A DNA stretch of 64,000 nucleotides from Bagarius yarrelli (GCA_005784505.1 VCAZ01000008.1:5691763-5755762); one strand, 5' to 3'; positions 24,763 to 37,505 are shown, counted from the first letter of the stretch. Translations and numbers: made by a program. The notes: a model not told the origin generated them from the letters alone.

Positions 24763-26584
24763 ACATAGAAATACTGTACACTTCAACCAGTCAGAGGATG
24801 ACAACAAAATTTGCCAGCTAAGTGTACCATATCCATCAGACATTCAGCCACCAGTCCGTGGGTGGACCTAGAAACCTGCATGGAATGAAGAAATGACACA
24901 GGTGGATCGCTTAGTGCTACAGATATTATGTTCCCTATTAAATTAAACTCAAAAACAACATATTTTTTTATTTTTATTTTTTTTGTATTTGTATGTAGAA
25001 GAGAAGCAAGTGAAACAAATAACAGTGTAGAATGTAAAAGCCCTGAAAATAACACGTATAGGTTTACATGCAGGCACGGGAGAAAATAACAACATTTTTG
25101 TGGGAACAGATGGGAATGGGACAGAATTTTGTGAAAGCAGGACTGAAAAATCCGTCCAACACAGATTGACTTCTTAGGTTGATCTAAGTGCTATTACTTC
25201 CACTTCGAGACAATAAATTATTTCTTCCTTAGGAACATCTTTAAAATGTTAAAATGTGACAACATAATTACTAATAACAATTTGAGTATTAGTATTGAGT
25301 ATAGTTTATTCCATAATCCTTTATTGCATTATATTTAATTAATTAACACATAGCTACACAGTTTTAAGGCAAATTGTCTATTATTATATATCTTAATTTA
25401 AATACTTTTCTTAATCTAACTCTATTACACCTGCGCTCACATTGTAACTTTGCATATAATTTAATTAAGCGCAATTATTCATTTTATATATATATAATAT
25501 ATATATAAGGTGGATGCAGCCATGTGACCCCCCATTAATTTGATTTGGTGCTAAGAAACGCTTAATGTGCTCGACTAACTTTGCTGGCTCTCCATGCCTG
25601 CCATTCTGCACACGTTCCTCTTGTCTATTTCTATCTCGCCATGTTTGTCCTTTGGTTTTAACCTTTCCTCTTAAAAAAAATATATATATATTAAAAATCC
25701 ATACCAGGACGTTCTACTGTTTTTATTCTACTTTTTAAATAGTAAGTAAAATAGTAAAGTATATATTTCCATCAAAGTTCTGTTTAATACAATACAACTC
25801 ATTATTGAAAATAATGAAAGCATTGTAAATAATACTAGAAACATATGAATTTAAGCACAACTGCCAGTCTGGACGAAAGAGCAGTAAATGAGGTGCACTT
25901 CATTTTTCAGCTTTTCTCAATCCCTTAAACATTCCAAGCTGTACAGATTGTGACCTTCCCCCCTCAGGGTCGCCATGGAGACGCTGTTGTAAAGCCGGCT
26001 GTTCCTAAGCAGCAGCGCGATCAGCGTGACTCAGCGAGAAAGTGAGAGAGGCAGATCCCTGATCCCTGTCATGTTGCAGTTGTATTGCAGTTTATTGCTT
26101 TGTGGTCTTCATTCATTTGCTCATCATGATTTTATTATACTGGTCAACTTTGTAGTGGATCCCGAGCAAATCCTCGAATACACACTGAAAGAGATGCCAG
26201 TATATTGCAGGTTAACAAGTTCCTACACAGTAGAGCCATGTTTTTTTTAATGCACACATGGTGTGACGCTACACAGGATTAAACTAGTGAACCTGGAGCT
26301 TTAAGTGGGTAAAGCTTAACACTCTGCCAGCTCCATAAGTCATGATACACTTAGAAGTGGTTTCACTCTGTGAGATTGTGATTATATTGCAAGAATTAAT
26401 TGCACCACGGTCAGTCTTCCCAAACCGTATGCAAATTCTCTATGTTACAGCGCAGAATTGTGCAGGTTACACAAAATCCTTAACAATTCCAGTTGTGCTA
26501 TTTTTGTTAACTACACAATATGTTTTTGTATTTTTGTATGTTGTAGCATTTAAATTTACTGGAGGAACTAAAAGGAACGTAAGG
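24763..26584. other. Non-genic spacer
   Basis: No gene was recognised. It includes an AT palindrome (about 25485-25510) and a short CpG-bearing stretch at about 25950-26035 with an X-box-like palindrome. ORFs at 26026-26590 carry no family features. Confidence 0.4.
25969..25982. promoter_or_regulatory. X-box-like (RFX) palindrome
   Basis: GTCGCCATGGAGAC resembles the RFX half-site palindrome GTNRCCATGGYNAC and sits in a local CpG-bearing stretch. Motif only; occupancy is unknown. Confidence 0.25.
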
Positions 26585-26905
26585 AACTGAGAGGCATAGA
26601 CACTCTTCCAGCATGACAATGCGCCCGTGCACAAACCCCCTAGGCTTTATAAAGACAGGGTATGTTATGAAGAGTTAAAGAACTTGACAGTCCTGCACAG
26701 AACCCTGAAGCTGGAACTGCACCCCGGATCTTCTCATCCAACATTAGTGCCTAATCTCACTGGCGCTTATGCAGCTGAATGAACATAAATCCACACAGGT
26801 ACCCTTCAAAAAAAAGAAGAACCTATTATACCGCAAATTCCAATCAATCTGAACAAACAAATTTGATCAGGTGTCCACAAACATGTGGTCAGAGAGTTAT
26901 ATATT
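26585..26905 (-). mobile_element. GGACACCTGACCAT repeat family, antisense copy
   Basis: TTCCAGCATGACAATGCGCC, GTGCACAAACC, CCTGCACAGAACCCTGA and AGGTGTCCACAAACATGTGG follow the family order (reverse of the 33.9 kb copy; same orientation as 35.4 kb). No intact ORF. Confidence 0.6.
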
Positions 26906-27420
26906 GGCCATACTGTACAGTATTTCCTATAGTACCTTACCATCTTTTTTCCTCCCTAACTCCTACACTAATCTCTCAGCCTAGGGGATGTGGGGGAGGT
27001 TTTAGAGTTCAGATCAAAAGATGATCTACAGCCTTTATTTATTTTTTCATTGTATTTACTATAACTATAAAGTGTGCTTTTAATGATGTTGGTAAATTCC
27101 CAGTTATCACATGATCACAGTGTCGCTAGTCGACCATTTTTAATTGGCCTATATTTTATAAAAGTGTGTTTAAAAAAAAACAGAGCTAGAACTAAGCCTT
27201 GACGTTTAAAGTATGACCACATAAACATCGTTTATTGTATTCAAACCATTTTTGCCCCAGATTTCAAATGTGTTTACTTAAATGTGTTGGCCTACTTTTG
27301 CTTAACAATACGTAGAACAACAGCTTGAAAATGTTTTTCAACCCCAGGCATGTTTGGCCTGCTTTTACAACTGTATAAGTGTGTAGGTTTGTAATTAAAC
27401 ATAATCAATTTGCTACTGGG

Positions 27421-27495
27421 TTCTTGAACAGACCCTTAACCCGTCCTGCTCAAGGGGCGCTAGCTGACCCTGCACTTTGACCCTAACTTTTAAAC
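27421..27495 (+). mobile_element. SINE fragment of a second type (AAGGGGCGCTAGCTGACCC)
   Basis: CCCTTAACCCGTCCTGCTCA, GGGGCGCTAGCTGACCCTGC and TTTGACCC are typical of a common fish SINE distinct from the main family here. Fragment only. Confidence 0.5.
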
Positions 27496-28799
27496 TGGGA
27501 ATTGCGAAGAAATAAATTTTACTGTTTTGTAGAGTATATGTGAAAACTAAGCACATATATTAAAAAAATGCTTTTATAAATGCGTTTTCCTGCCAATTTA
27601 GCATTTTGGGTGTTTAAATCTCTGTCGCTCCTATTAAAATATACATAATAAATATATAACATTGTAACTTCTTTACAAAATACTCAAAACACAGAGCACT
27701 AGGACCTTGGGGAGTCTTCTGCTGTGACTCTCAACAACCCTCACTCTGGCTGTAATACTGGCTTTGCAAAGTGAGGAACAAAGGTTGCAAAGTCAGTTGT
27801 TTTAAATGTTCACTCAGATAGACGTTAACGTTCATTTGCAATAAGTCATACATGCAATAAATAGCCAAACGTTCGTAAACACCTCACAGCAGCACACCCA
27901 TTTAAATGTCTTCCGCAATGTTGTGAGTACACTGTTGTTATTTCTTCACTGCAACTGAAATACCCATAACTCTCTATGTTTTACAATCAAAACATTGTTG
28001 AGTACTTGCCATGACTTGCTTCATGATTTGGTCCTTCAGCCTTTATTACGTTTACGCAGACAGCAGCATGGGTTTAATTTTTTTTAAATAACTTAATCAT
28101 TTATTTTCTGTTTATTTCAACAACATAAAGCAGTATAACAAATGGCTTGTTGAAACCACGCTGCTTAATCCCTCGTCTGTACATTTAAACATAGCATTTT
28201 GAATAAAAAAAGACTCTCTAATGACGGCTATGCCAACAACAAATGTGACACATCTTGCATAAGCTCTGCACAAAAAAACATCAGTGATCATCTACACCCA
28301 GGGGACACTATCAAGGCCGTCTCATTAACTATAAATGTGGGTCGTCCGTTAGCTGGACAGATACCAAAGCTACTGAAATATTGACCCAAACCCATTGCTG
28401 ATTTTTTATCCTTTGAAAGTCAACCAGCAAGGTTCCTGGCACCTCAGAGGAAGTTGAATTTCTGCCTGCCCTCCCAAGGCGAGTGTGGGCCCAGGAGGGA
28501 ACAACTCTTGTATTTATAGAATTCCCCTTCATCAGAATGACCTGCGGATGTTAGAAAAACACTCGGCTGTGCCAGAGTCTGTTAGGTGAAAAACAAGAAA
28601 TAAGAATCAGAAATAGTGCAACAACATGGAGGGGCTGGTATATTGGGAAAATTTAATTTTAATAGAGCTTTTGGGTAGTAAAAATGTTACAGAAAGATGT
28701 CTTTTTAAGACGTAACGAAATAGTGTAAGAAGTTTTTATTGACATCTTGTCTATGTGTATGTAAAGCAAATTGTAATACTACCCTCAAAGGTGTTCCTA
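27496..28799. other. Non-genic spacer
   Basis: No gene or clear repeat was recognised. Confidence 0.4.
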
Positions 28800-28950
28800 C
28801 AATTTGATCACTATTAGGACACAAACCAACATGTCACAACATACAAAGACATTCTGGACAACTATGTGTTTCCAACTTGGCCACCCATCATGATAGAGAC
28901 ATTTATGTGGGTGATCTGGTAAGGTGTCCACAAACATTTGGCCATAAAAG
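28800..28950 (+). mobile_element. GGACACCTGACCAT repeat family, 3' part
   Basis: ACATACAAAGACATTCTGGA, TGTGTTTCCAACTTGGCCAC and GGTGTCCACAAACATTTGGC followed by CATAAA form the characteristic 3' end of this fish MITE. Confidence 0.65.
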
Positions 28951-28984
28951 AACTGTGCACTGACCTTGCAATAATCTTATATTT

Positions 28985-29216
28985 ATCTTATATTTATTTG
29001 TTACCACCTACATCCCTGTACAATCCTGTTCCTATTACTCATCTATTGCACAACTGTACACAACTGTACTTTGTACTGTTTTATTTTATCTTTTTATTTT
29101 GTCGATTTACACGTGTATTTTTTTATTCTAGACTATTTTTTTGTATTTGTCTTTGTTTTGTGCGACACTAAAACAAATTCCTCGTATGCACAATAAAGCT
29201 CTTTCTGATTCTGATA
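28985..29216 (+). mobile_element. LINE 3' end (CACTAAAACAAATTCCTCGT...AATAAAGCTCTTTCTGATTC)
   Basis: Thymidine-rich non-coding tail, then TTTGTGCGACACTAAAAC, AAATTCCTCGTATGCACAAT and AATAAAGCTCTTTCTGATTC. This is the usual 3' terminus of several fish LINEs with a TTCTGA-type tail. It is 5'-truncated and has no reverse transcriptase. Confidence 0.7.
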
Positions 29217-30061
29217 TAGCATAGCAGAGAAAGTGTGTGACAGGAAGTATTTGCTGCATTACTTTTACTGTATTTGATGTGCATGTATTTGTGTAGTAAA
29301 TTTCGGGTAAAATAAAAAATCTTTTACTAATGTACTCTGTAATATAACATAACATGAAACAGGAGAAACATGAAAAAAGACAGAAATTGCTATTGTGCTA
29401 AAATGCACATGAAAACAGAGGTGTATGGTGGAGGGGGTGTGTGTGATCTGGTTGGTTCAGTTCAGTCTGTTTCAGGTGGATGATGGAAGGCAGGAGGGTG
29501 TTAAGGAGGCTGATTGTCTGGAAGAAAAGCTGTTGCAGAGTGTGGCAGTTACGACTTGAATGCTCCAGTTCTTTTATCCAGTACAAAGAGGGGTGGAGAG
29601 TCCATAGTAGAGCTGGACAGAAACGTGCACAATGCTGGTTTCTTTTCAGAGACAACAATCTATCAGTCTAACGACATTCTTTTGTTGGGATGGAAGCATC
29701 AGAAAAATTCTCTTTAACATTTTCGATTGTTAAAGTGACACCACACCATAATTTAAATTATGTTTAAGAAAGATGTAAGGTCGATAAATTCAGTTGTCAT
29801 TCATATAAATGCAACACAGCTTAAAGACTAATTGAGTAGATACCCTACTTAACTTTATTCCACAGTCGAATGAAAAATATACAAAGATAAGATTTAAATT
29901 TAGATCCATGTTTATGATAAAGTCAAATATTCAAGTTGCAAAACAGCTTTTCATTAGATTATATCAAATTTACTATTCAATGATCGTTGATTAAGCTCCA
30001 CCCCCATGTTTTTACTTGACTGCTATGATCCCCTTACTGTTCTAGAGCAATACTCAGGACT
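29217..30061. other. Non-genic spacer
   Basis: No gene was recognised. Overlapping ORFs at 29398-29717 on both strands lack family features. Sequence such as AAGAAAAGCTGTTGCAGAGT suggests a degraded retroelement, but I cannot assign it. Confidence 0.35.
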
Positions 30062-30321
30062 AGTACCGTTTCTAGGCAAACTGGGCGGTTGTCTAGAGCG
30101 CCACCAGCTGCCCTTCACTCCGCTCGCGACCACAGACACTATTTTAAAAATAATTATTAAATGATTCTTCGTTATTTTACTAGTTCTGGCTGTTTGCAAT
30201 TATCTAACTTGTCTTCCTTAGTGATAGCGGCCACCCCGGGCGGGTAGGGGTTGTTAGGGAACGTTGACATGGGTACAATAGTAATCTCACCTAGAGTGCC
30301 AAATATCTAGAAAGGGTCCTG
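30062..30321. mobile_element. MITE with TTTCTAG terminal repeats and probable 8-9 bp target duplication
   Basis: The left end AGTACCGTTTCTAG and the right end (reverse complement CAGGACCCTTTCTAG) form short inverted termini. The interior contains CTGGGCGGTTGTCTAGAGCG and CACCTAGAGTGCC. CTCAGGACT occurs at 30053-30061 and again at 30322-30330, a direct repeat consistent with a target-site duplication. The length fits hAT-like or Mutator-like elements. Non-coding. Confidence 0.7.
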
Positions 30322-30631
30322 CTCAGGACTTTAAGAAGCTAATGTCCTTGATGAAGAAAAGAGATTCTACACCTCTTATTTACTATCTGCTGTAAGTTCT
30401 TGTGGTGTGCAATGTTGCAATTCATCTACAAGTCATGCAGCTGCTAAGAAAGAACAATTTGTACATTCTCACAAAAAACAAGGAGAACAAAACAGCTCTG
30501 AAGCTCCTTCCTTTTGTTTGCTGAATAAAATGTGCTTGTCTTGGCAGATTTCAGGGAGTCAACTTGGGGCTCAGGCTGAGGAAGAGCATCTCAGGTTGCC
30601 CAGCATGTTGCACTATTTAGTTGGGGGATGG

Positions 30632-30653
30632 GCGTGTGTGTGTGTGTGTGTGT

Positions 30654-30700
<47 letters not shown>
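30632..30700. repeat. (GT)n microsatellite
   Basis: About 69 bp of GT with one GG interruption, followed by another GT run at about 30877-30898. Confidence 0.95.
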
Positions 30701-30703
<3 letters not shown>

Positions 30704-31238
30704 TGTGAGTTGGAGATGGAGAGGAGAAGAAAGAGAGACAGAGAAGTAGTGGTGTAACGGCTTTTTCTTCCTCCCTGTAGCAGAAAGAAACAAGGCTTCG
30801 GGGGAGGGGTGCAGGAAGAAACACTAACACAGCAGGTGTGCTGAGTGCGCGTGTGACTGCCTGCATGCTTTTGTGTGCGTGTGTGTGTGTGTGTGTGTTT
30901 GCGTGTGACTGAATGCATGTATGCGAATGTCTGTATGTGCACTTGTGCATGAAACAGTGTGTGTGTGTGTTTCAGTATGTCCTAGAATCAAGACAACAAC
31001 AGTTCTGGTCTTTCTTCTGCTCTAGCAGTGGATTTGTTTACTTCACTACTTTTGTCTTGAAACCTTTGGAACGTTCCTATTTTTTTTTACAGAGGTGCCA
31101 TAGCCCTCTACAGTCCCCTCCTTCTCCTGCACTCCTCCTCTCACGTGGCACTATATCTCTCTATCAGAAAGAGCAGGAAAAGACATTGCACTTCGTACCC
31201 AATGTTCCCAATGCTTAACTGTGCAGCTAAAACACCAA

Positions 31239-31240
<2 letters not shown>

Positions 31241-31309
<69 letters not shown>
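31241..31309. repeat. (CT)n microsatellite
   Basis: A pure CT run of about 69 bp. The surrounding long ORF with repeated Leu-Ser is an artefact of the repeat. Confidence 0.95.
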
Positions 31310-31319
<10 letters not shown>

Positions 31320-31899
31320 ATTTCTGTTGTTCTTTTTAAAAACATAGTCTTTTCCTTCTCCTCTCAATGTGTTTTTGTCTTTTTGCTGCCTGATTTATTT
31401 TGCTGCATTTTTTTTAGTCATGATATTTTCCTACCTATTCTTTTGTTGTTGTCTTTTATCTCTCTCTCTTTCTCTTTCTGTCTTTCATTTTATCTGGCAC
31501 TGTATTTGAAGCATCTGACCTTTCCTGATAGTCAACCTTATTTTCAAGATGCTCAATTAATTGTCACAGCTTTTATATATAATCCTGTTTCTTTTGAGGA
31601 TCTAACAGTTCATAGTTCATGATAGTTTATCTAAGAGATGAAAAAAAAACTGTAAATAAAATCTCTACATTTAGGTGTAAAACCTAACATTTAGGTGTAA
31701 TAGTTATATTTCGATAGGTTATTACATTATTTAATACAACTACAAATATTAGAGTGATTTGCCACAGTTTAAAAAACACTAAGAGCGTCATAGAACATAT
31801 TGACAAATGGCTTAACTTCCAAGCAGCTGATCTTAACTTCTAACCAAGTGGTTAAACAGCTTTAGGTAAGCAATCAAAAAAGCTTGAATGTATGCTATA

Positions 31900-32233
31900 C
31901 AGGAGAAGGTGACAACAGTTGGTGGGATTATTTGCAAATGGATGGAACACAAAATGATTTTTTAATCTCCTTCGATTTGGAGGTCTATGCAAGATCTCAC
32001 CTTCTGCCGTTTTCATGAAAACAGCCAAGAACTACATGGTGGGATCTTGTTATTGACACACTACGCCATAAAGAACTCAAATCCTGCAGCGCCCACAAGG
32101 TCCACCTTCTCAAGAAAGCCTATGTACAGGCCTGTCTGAAGTTTGCTAATGAACATCTGAATAATTCATAGGAGAACTGGGTGAAAGTGTTGTGGTCAAA
32201 TGAGACCAAAAATTGACCTCTTTGACATCAACT
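31900..32233 (+). pseudogene. Tc1/mariner transposase relic, sense
   Basis: The + strand reads WDLVIDTLRHKELKS, then SAHKVHLLKKAYVQACLKFA, then ENWVKVLWSNETK, which is the Tc1 segment leading to the first catalytic aspartate. The expected WSDE is WSNE, and stop codons interrupt the frame. Downstream domains are missing, so it is a 3'-truncated dead copy. Its sequence differs from the Tc1 relic at 12.3 kb. Confidence 0.8.
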
Positions 32234-33884
32234 AACTATTGGAATTAACCTAGCATTATAATCATAGAATGATAGTTTTTTGTTAGTGTGCAAATGTACA
32301 AAATGTACTTTAATTGTAACATAATTCAAATGCAGTTGCGAACTGTTTGTTTTTTCCTTTCAACAATGCACACTGACTGCCATCTTATAATTATTTTATG
32401 CTTTATTTAGCAACAAAATACATAAACAGAACAACGGAACAGCCATTATAAATTAATTTTCTGTCTTAGACTCCTGAATACAAACACGCCCTACAGTATC
32501 GTCCCACTCCTGACACTGATTAACAGGTTTCAGTGTGGAACTGCAAATAGGAAAGGAGGTTGCCATTTAAGTTGAGTTTTGGCAGTCATGGTACGTTCAT
32601 GAAACGAAAATGCTACTAATTGGAAGTTTATACTACTAATTGGAAGTTAGTGTCTATATGAGTTTATATCTCAGCACTGCCGAGATGCCGTTGCTGAGCC
32701 CCGGAGTAAGGCCCTTGACCCCTAACTTCTCAGCGGTGTAAATAAAATGTAGCAGTTCACCAATACTTAAACAAATCCAGTCAGAGTTCCTGGATCTGCA
32801 TATAGAGAGGTCTTTATTATCTTGCAAAAAAAGCATCTCAGAACCACCCCCACCTACAGCGGCTGCTTTGAACACTCTACTGAAGGACAGTCTACAGAGA
32901 GAAAGAGAGAGAGAGTGCAAACAAATGATGGGGTGGGGAAAACACATTCCTTAAGTGCTATGTATAGCTAATGGGATCCCACGGTGTAAGTCTTCGGTGA
33001 AGCTGCTTGGAAACTAGAAAAAGATCTGCGTTTATGAATAGCATGTTACTTAAGGTCAGAATATCATAGTTAGCTTGTCAAATTTTGGGTGGTGTGGTTT
33101 GCAAGCACACACGTACCCGTATGATCATAAGCAACAGATAAAAAGTCCATACCGCAACATCTGGACTTTGATGTGCTTTTATATGCCTCGCGGTTGGAGC
33201 TAAAGAATGAAACAAAATTGTTCCAACAATGAATATATCTCGATTTTATCTGTTGTAATGAAATGCACTGCTTGTAGTATTGTGTGAATGAACTTTGCCT
33301 CTTCAGTAGGAGTAGAGTAATAAGATCAGAGTGGTGGCACGGTGGTGTTAACTTGTTACTGTTAAGTGTGAGGTCAGAGTTCTGGCTGGATCCAGTTCTC
33401 AGACTGGCCTTATGGAGGAGGGTTAATGACCGCCAAATGGAAGCAGTGAAGCAAAACATGGCTTTAACAACCACGAGATGCAGGAATCTATACACCCCCT
33501 CATTTGTTTTTCTTTGTCTCTGTCTCTAGCTGGTCTTTGATGATCGTGTTCCACTTTCAGTCTCTTTTCTCTCTTACACGTGTACACACCTGTGTCTCCA
33601 TATACGTACTGCACATGTTGGTTATCTACAATAACAGGTGGTGACTCCTCCCTAATGCTGATAAACATGAAGAAAGACAAAGGAAAGGAAGGAGGAAAGA
33701 CAGAGAGGGTTTTTTGTACATATAAAAGCAGGCATGTTCATGAGATAAAGCATACTTGTGTTTCTATGAGGTTAATGCCAATGACAACAAATTTGCCATT
33801 TTGCGGTTTATTCTTTAAAACACATGATTTGTAGCAGTTCAATCATACATCTGTTCAGGATAAATGCACCGCAGATGCACTATT
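32234..33884. other. Non-genic spacer
   Basis: No gene is supported. A SINE-like scrap lies at 32667-32745 (GCTGAGCCCCGGAGTAAGGC, CCCTTGACCCCTAAC). The largest ORF (33070-33495, minus) has no family features. Confidence 0.4.
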
Positions 33885-34310
33885 TTGACAAATGTTTTAG
33901 ACCCCTGACCATCACATCCATGTGTTTTTTAAACATCTTTTACCAGATTTAGTCTTCCTTCTATAATAACCTGCACACTTTCCATTAAATTGTGTTGTGT
34001 GGCTGTGGGGATTTGTGTTTAATTTGCAGTTCATCCCAAAGGTGTTTAGTGGGGTTGAGTTAGAGGTGCAGGATTCTTCCACTCCGTACAGAACAAACCA
34101 TGTCTTTCTGGGCTTTGTGCACAGGGGCATTGTCATGCCCGAACACTGGTTGTTTCTCTTAAATCCAATAACTCTACAATATAAAGAAACATTAACTGTG
34201 TGCTTCCAAATTTGTGACAACAGTTTGGGTAGGACATAAGTGTGCTGGTGAGGTTTCCAGCAGTGGCTGGCAGTGCATTTGGTACATTCAGTGTGGACTA
34301 ACCCGACTGA
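33885..34310 (+). mobile_element. GGACACCTGACCAT repeat family, longest sense copy
   Basis: Ordered blocks ACCCCTGACCATCAC, TTCATCCCAAAGGTGTTTAG, GGGTTGAG, TTCTTCCACTCCGTACAG, CAAACCATGTCTTTCTGGGC, TTGTGCACAGGGGCATTGTC and ACAGTTTGGGTAGG match a widespread fish non-autonomous DNA element. The 155-codon minus ORF crossing it is a repeat shadow. Confidence 0.7.
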
Positions 34311-35419
34311 TATACCTTTTAATACCACCACTATCATGTCGTAATTATAAAAACCATCAATACTATACAAAAAACACAATATAACATGGTTGAGACAAGC
34401 TAGTTACCTTTGGGGTTAGCTGAAAATTAAGTTCAAATCAATTGAAATTAATTCAACTGTACAATGGAGTTTTGATAATCTGTAAAAAATTTACTCTGAA
34501 CCAATCAGAGGACGGAACAATTCTGATGTCTTCGTGCGCCAGCTAGCTGGCTTCAGGGGGCGGGTTTATAATATTAACCAATAATCAGTATCTGCCACAA
34601 CTAATATAGCTTAGGTTACATGGGCAGCCATTCTGATTCTGAAGGCCCTGGGAGGATTATATTAACATGGCAGAACAAAGAAACCTGATTGGACAAAAAA
34701 TCTAACTTCCACATACACATACTGAAAGCAGTGCAGCAAGAGAAACGTTAGGAAATGAAGAGAACAAACTGTTGGGAATAAATTAATACAATTCAACAGA
34801 ATGAATAGTAGAATTAACGTTGTGTCCAGAAAACATGCAGGGTTTAACATTTATTTAGCAAAACACACACACACACACCAAAAAGGCTTTTCGACTTTTC
34901 CACCTTTAGTGTTTTTTATTAGCTTTTAAACAGGCTTTTAATGGCAGCCTGGAGATCTTGTGCTATTAAAAGTGCTATGAATGTGCTTGTGTATGTTCCT
35001 CTATTGCCTGGGGTGCAGTTGCCATATGCCTAATGATGGATGTGTTGGTTCACATGTTCGTATAAGTAATGGTAACCTTGGATTGAAAAGACAACAGCAA
35101 ACATATACAGGCAATTACTCAACCTGGTTTTATAGTTGAAGGATTCATTATGTCTTAAACATTTATACAACAAATAACATTGTTTTACTGAATATATTTA
35201 TGTACGACATCTTTAAGATTCTGGATATGGGGTTTTATAATCTGCCACTTTGCTTGTCAGCATACACACTTCAGATCTAAATGTATAAAACAGTAGGTAC
35301 ATTTTCCTGTGCTTTGTTTTCATCATGATCAGTTTTTGCAGGTTTGGAGGACTTCCCAGTGCTAAAAGTTTGTAGAAATATTTGCATGCTTTTTTTTTTT
35401 TTTGGGTAAAATGCCTGAA
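34311..35419. other. Non-genic spacer
   Basis: No gene was recognised. It contains a 14-bp palindrome GCCAGCTAGCTGGC (34538-34551) within a stretch bearing ACCAATCAGAG and ACCTGATTGGAC near its ends, possibly a MITE. A CA run lies at 34862-34877. Confidence 0.4.
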
Positions 35420-35905
35420 ACAGGATATTGGTCAAGTTTTTGGACATGTGCTGAGAATCTTTTGTGCTGATGCCGCATGGATTTTTTTAAATTACACAGG
35501 ATATTTTATATGCTATAGTGTTAAGATTGCCCTTTACTGTGACCAAAGACACTGTTTCAGCATAACAATGCCCCTGTACACAAAGCCTTAGACTCTATGA
35601 AGACTCTATGTGTGTTATAGTTGGTGTAGAAGAACTCCAGTGTTCTAAGTCTGACTCAATCCTACTAAACATGTTGAAATAGAATGAATTCCAACACTGT
35701 CCACACTCCAGACCTGCTTACCTGACATTTACAACCAAACTAAGACTATTGTGGTTGATTTAACACATTTTAACAGTCATGTTTTACAGGCTTGTAAAAA
35801 GCATTTGGATGTTTTTATAGAAGTAAAAAAAGGGCCAATCCTGGAAGACGATATTTCAAAACCTATATGAATGTGGTGCGTCTCAATACTTTTGGCCATA
35901 TTGTT
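35420..35905 (-). mobile_element. GGACACCTGACCAT repeat family, antisense copy
   Basis: GTTTCAGCATAACAATGCCC, TGTACACAAAGCC, GAAGAACTCCAGTGTTCTAA and CTCAATACTTTTGGCCATAT are in reverse order to the 33.9 kb copy. Confidence 0.65.
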
Positions 35906-36711
35906 TATAACATAGCCCAATTATATTTCAGTGTCTGTTCAATTTCCAGCTGCCATTTACAAGGCTAAGATGGTTATAAGCCAATATAGTAAATATTTCC
36001 TGCTTGGCATTTCATTTGTCGTGGCCTTTAATTGTGCTTGCAAAATTATATTAGCCGTGTTGTGACAATGCATAAAGCGCTGACTGGAAATGAATACAAT
36101 GAAGATTGTCTGAGGGATGTGCAGTGTGGGGGTGGGAGCACGGAAAAAGATAGAGAGAGAGAATGCAGAAGAAGTACTTCATTAGTATAACTTTCTAATT
36201 AAACAAGGGAGGAACAGGAGATTTTGTCATAAGAAGATTGGTGGTGTGTCTGGTATACAAAGGGTTGGGCTGATCTTCCTGTAAAACTACAATTCTGTAT
36301 TTAAATCGCTTCTTAGTTTCCCATTGGTATCTTCACAATGTTGTAAATAAGACACTTAACATTCCTGTAGAAGGATGTGGACAGAGATAAAAAGGGAGGC
36401 TAAATTTATCCACTGTTATTACATTAATTTTTGTCCCCAAAGGTCAACATTCACACTTTACCACATTCTAAGCGTGCCTAAAGATTTATCTTTACATTTC
36501 AGTACTAATATAATGTGCAGAGTTATGACTACAGTTACTTAAACCCCAATCCTGCAAACAAAAATATTTATAACTGACTTATTCTTCTATCGTGAATAAA
36601 TATATTGGTAAATAATATTATTTAACAACAATGAATGACACATGGAAGCTTGAAGAATCGAATAAAATCGGTTTTAAAAAGGTCAATAAAACCTTTATTT
36701 TTACTGATGGA
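35906..36711. other. Non-genic spacer
   Basis: No gene or clear repeat was recognised. Confidence 0.4.
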
Positions 36712-36905
36712 CCCTGGACGCGGTGCCAACCAATCAAAACCTACATCACATGACTTTGAACTGGGAGAGGGAATTAGAGAATTCCTAGCGGAAACCCCCG
36801 AAGCACAGGAAAAACATGTAAACTCCACACGATGGAGGTGGAGGAGGGAACCAAACCCCCCAATCCCTTGACATGTGAGGAAAACAAGCTAACCAGTAAA
36901 ACTAC
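36712..36905 (-). repeat. CACGGTGG-type dispersed repeat, antisense copy (second subtype)
   Basis: CTTTGAACTGGGAGAGGGAA, GGAAACCCCCGAAGCACAGG, AACATGTAAACTCCACAC and GCTAACCAG are in the order of the antisense repeat. The short ORFs across it are repeat-derived. Confidence 0.6.
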
Positions 36906-37424
36906 ATTTTTCCCCCGAGCTTCAGTTAGTATTTCCATGAAGGATAGAATGGGGATAGAATTAAACTTTGTAACTTTGACCAAAGTTTTTATTTAAATGC
37001 CAGACTGGCTGGTTGAAATATTTCAAAATACTGCTTATCTCCTAGGACTTTTACACACAACAGTTTCTAGACTTCACAAAAAATGGGGAAATAAAAAACA
37101 AAACACATCCATTGAGTTTCAGTTTTATTGCTGTAAGGACTGAAGAGATTATCCAGACTGGTTCAAGCTGACAGGATGACTATGGTACACATGTTGTAGG
37201 CAGAAAAGCGTAATAGACAGCAAAGTTAGTTATTTCCTGATGGTAGAACAGCAAAAAGTTCCGCTCCTGTCATCCAGACGCAGAGATCTGAGGCTATACT
37301 GGGTGCAGGTTTACTGAAAATGAAAACAGTTAAAGGTTAAAAATAACAATTTAAAATGTTATAAATAGTCAAAACGTTATCATAAACATCTCAGGTGTAA
37401 TCTGTTTTCCACTTATGTACAAAA

Positions 37425-37505
37425 TTCAATTCAATTTTATTTGTATGGTGCTTTTAACAACAGACATTGTCTCAAAGCAGCTTTACACAGAATTCAGTAA
37501 GGGAC
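37425..37505 (-). repeat. Dispersed repeat fragment (CAATTCAATTTTATTTGTAT)
   Basis: CAATTCAATTTTATTTGTAT, GTGCTTTTAACAACAGACAT, TGTCTCAAAGCAGCTTTACA is a very common fish repeat end. A matching internal piece occurs at 62.20-62.30 kb. Confidence 0.6.

Noticed and set aside
31221..31622. 133-codon ORF with a hydrophobic tail
   Set aside because: Starts in the CT microsatellite and continues through T-rich DNA; hydrophobicity is a composition effect.
33912..34379. 155-codon minus ORF
   Set aside because: Lies almost entirely within a dispersed MITE-like repeat with other copies in the window.
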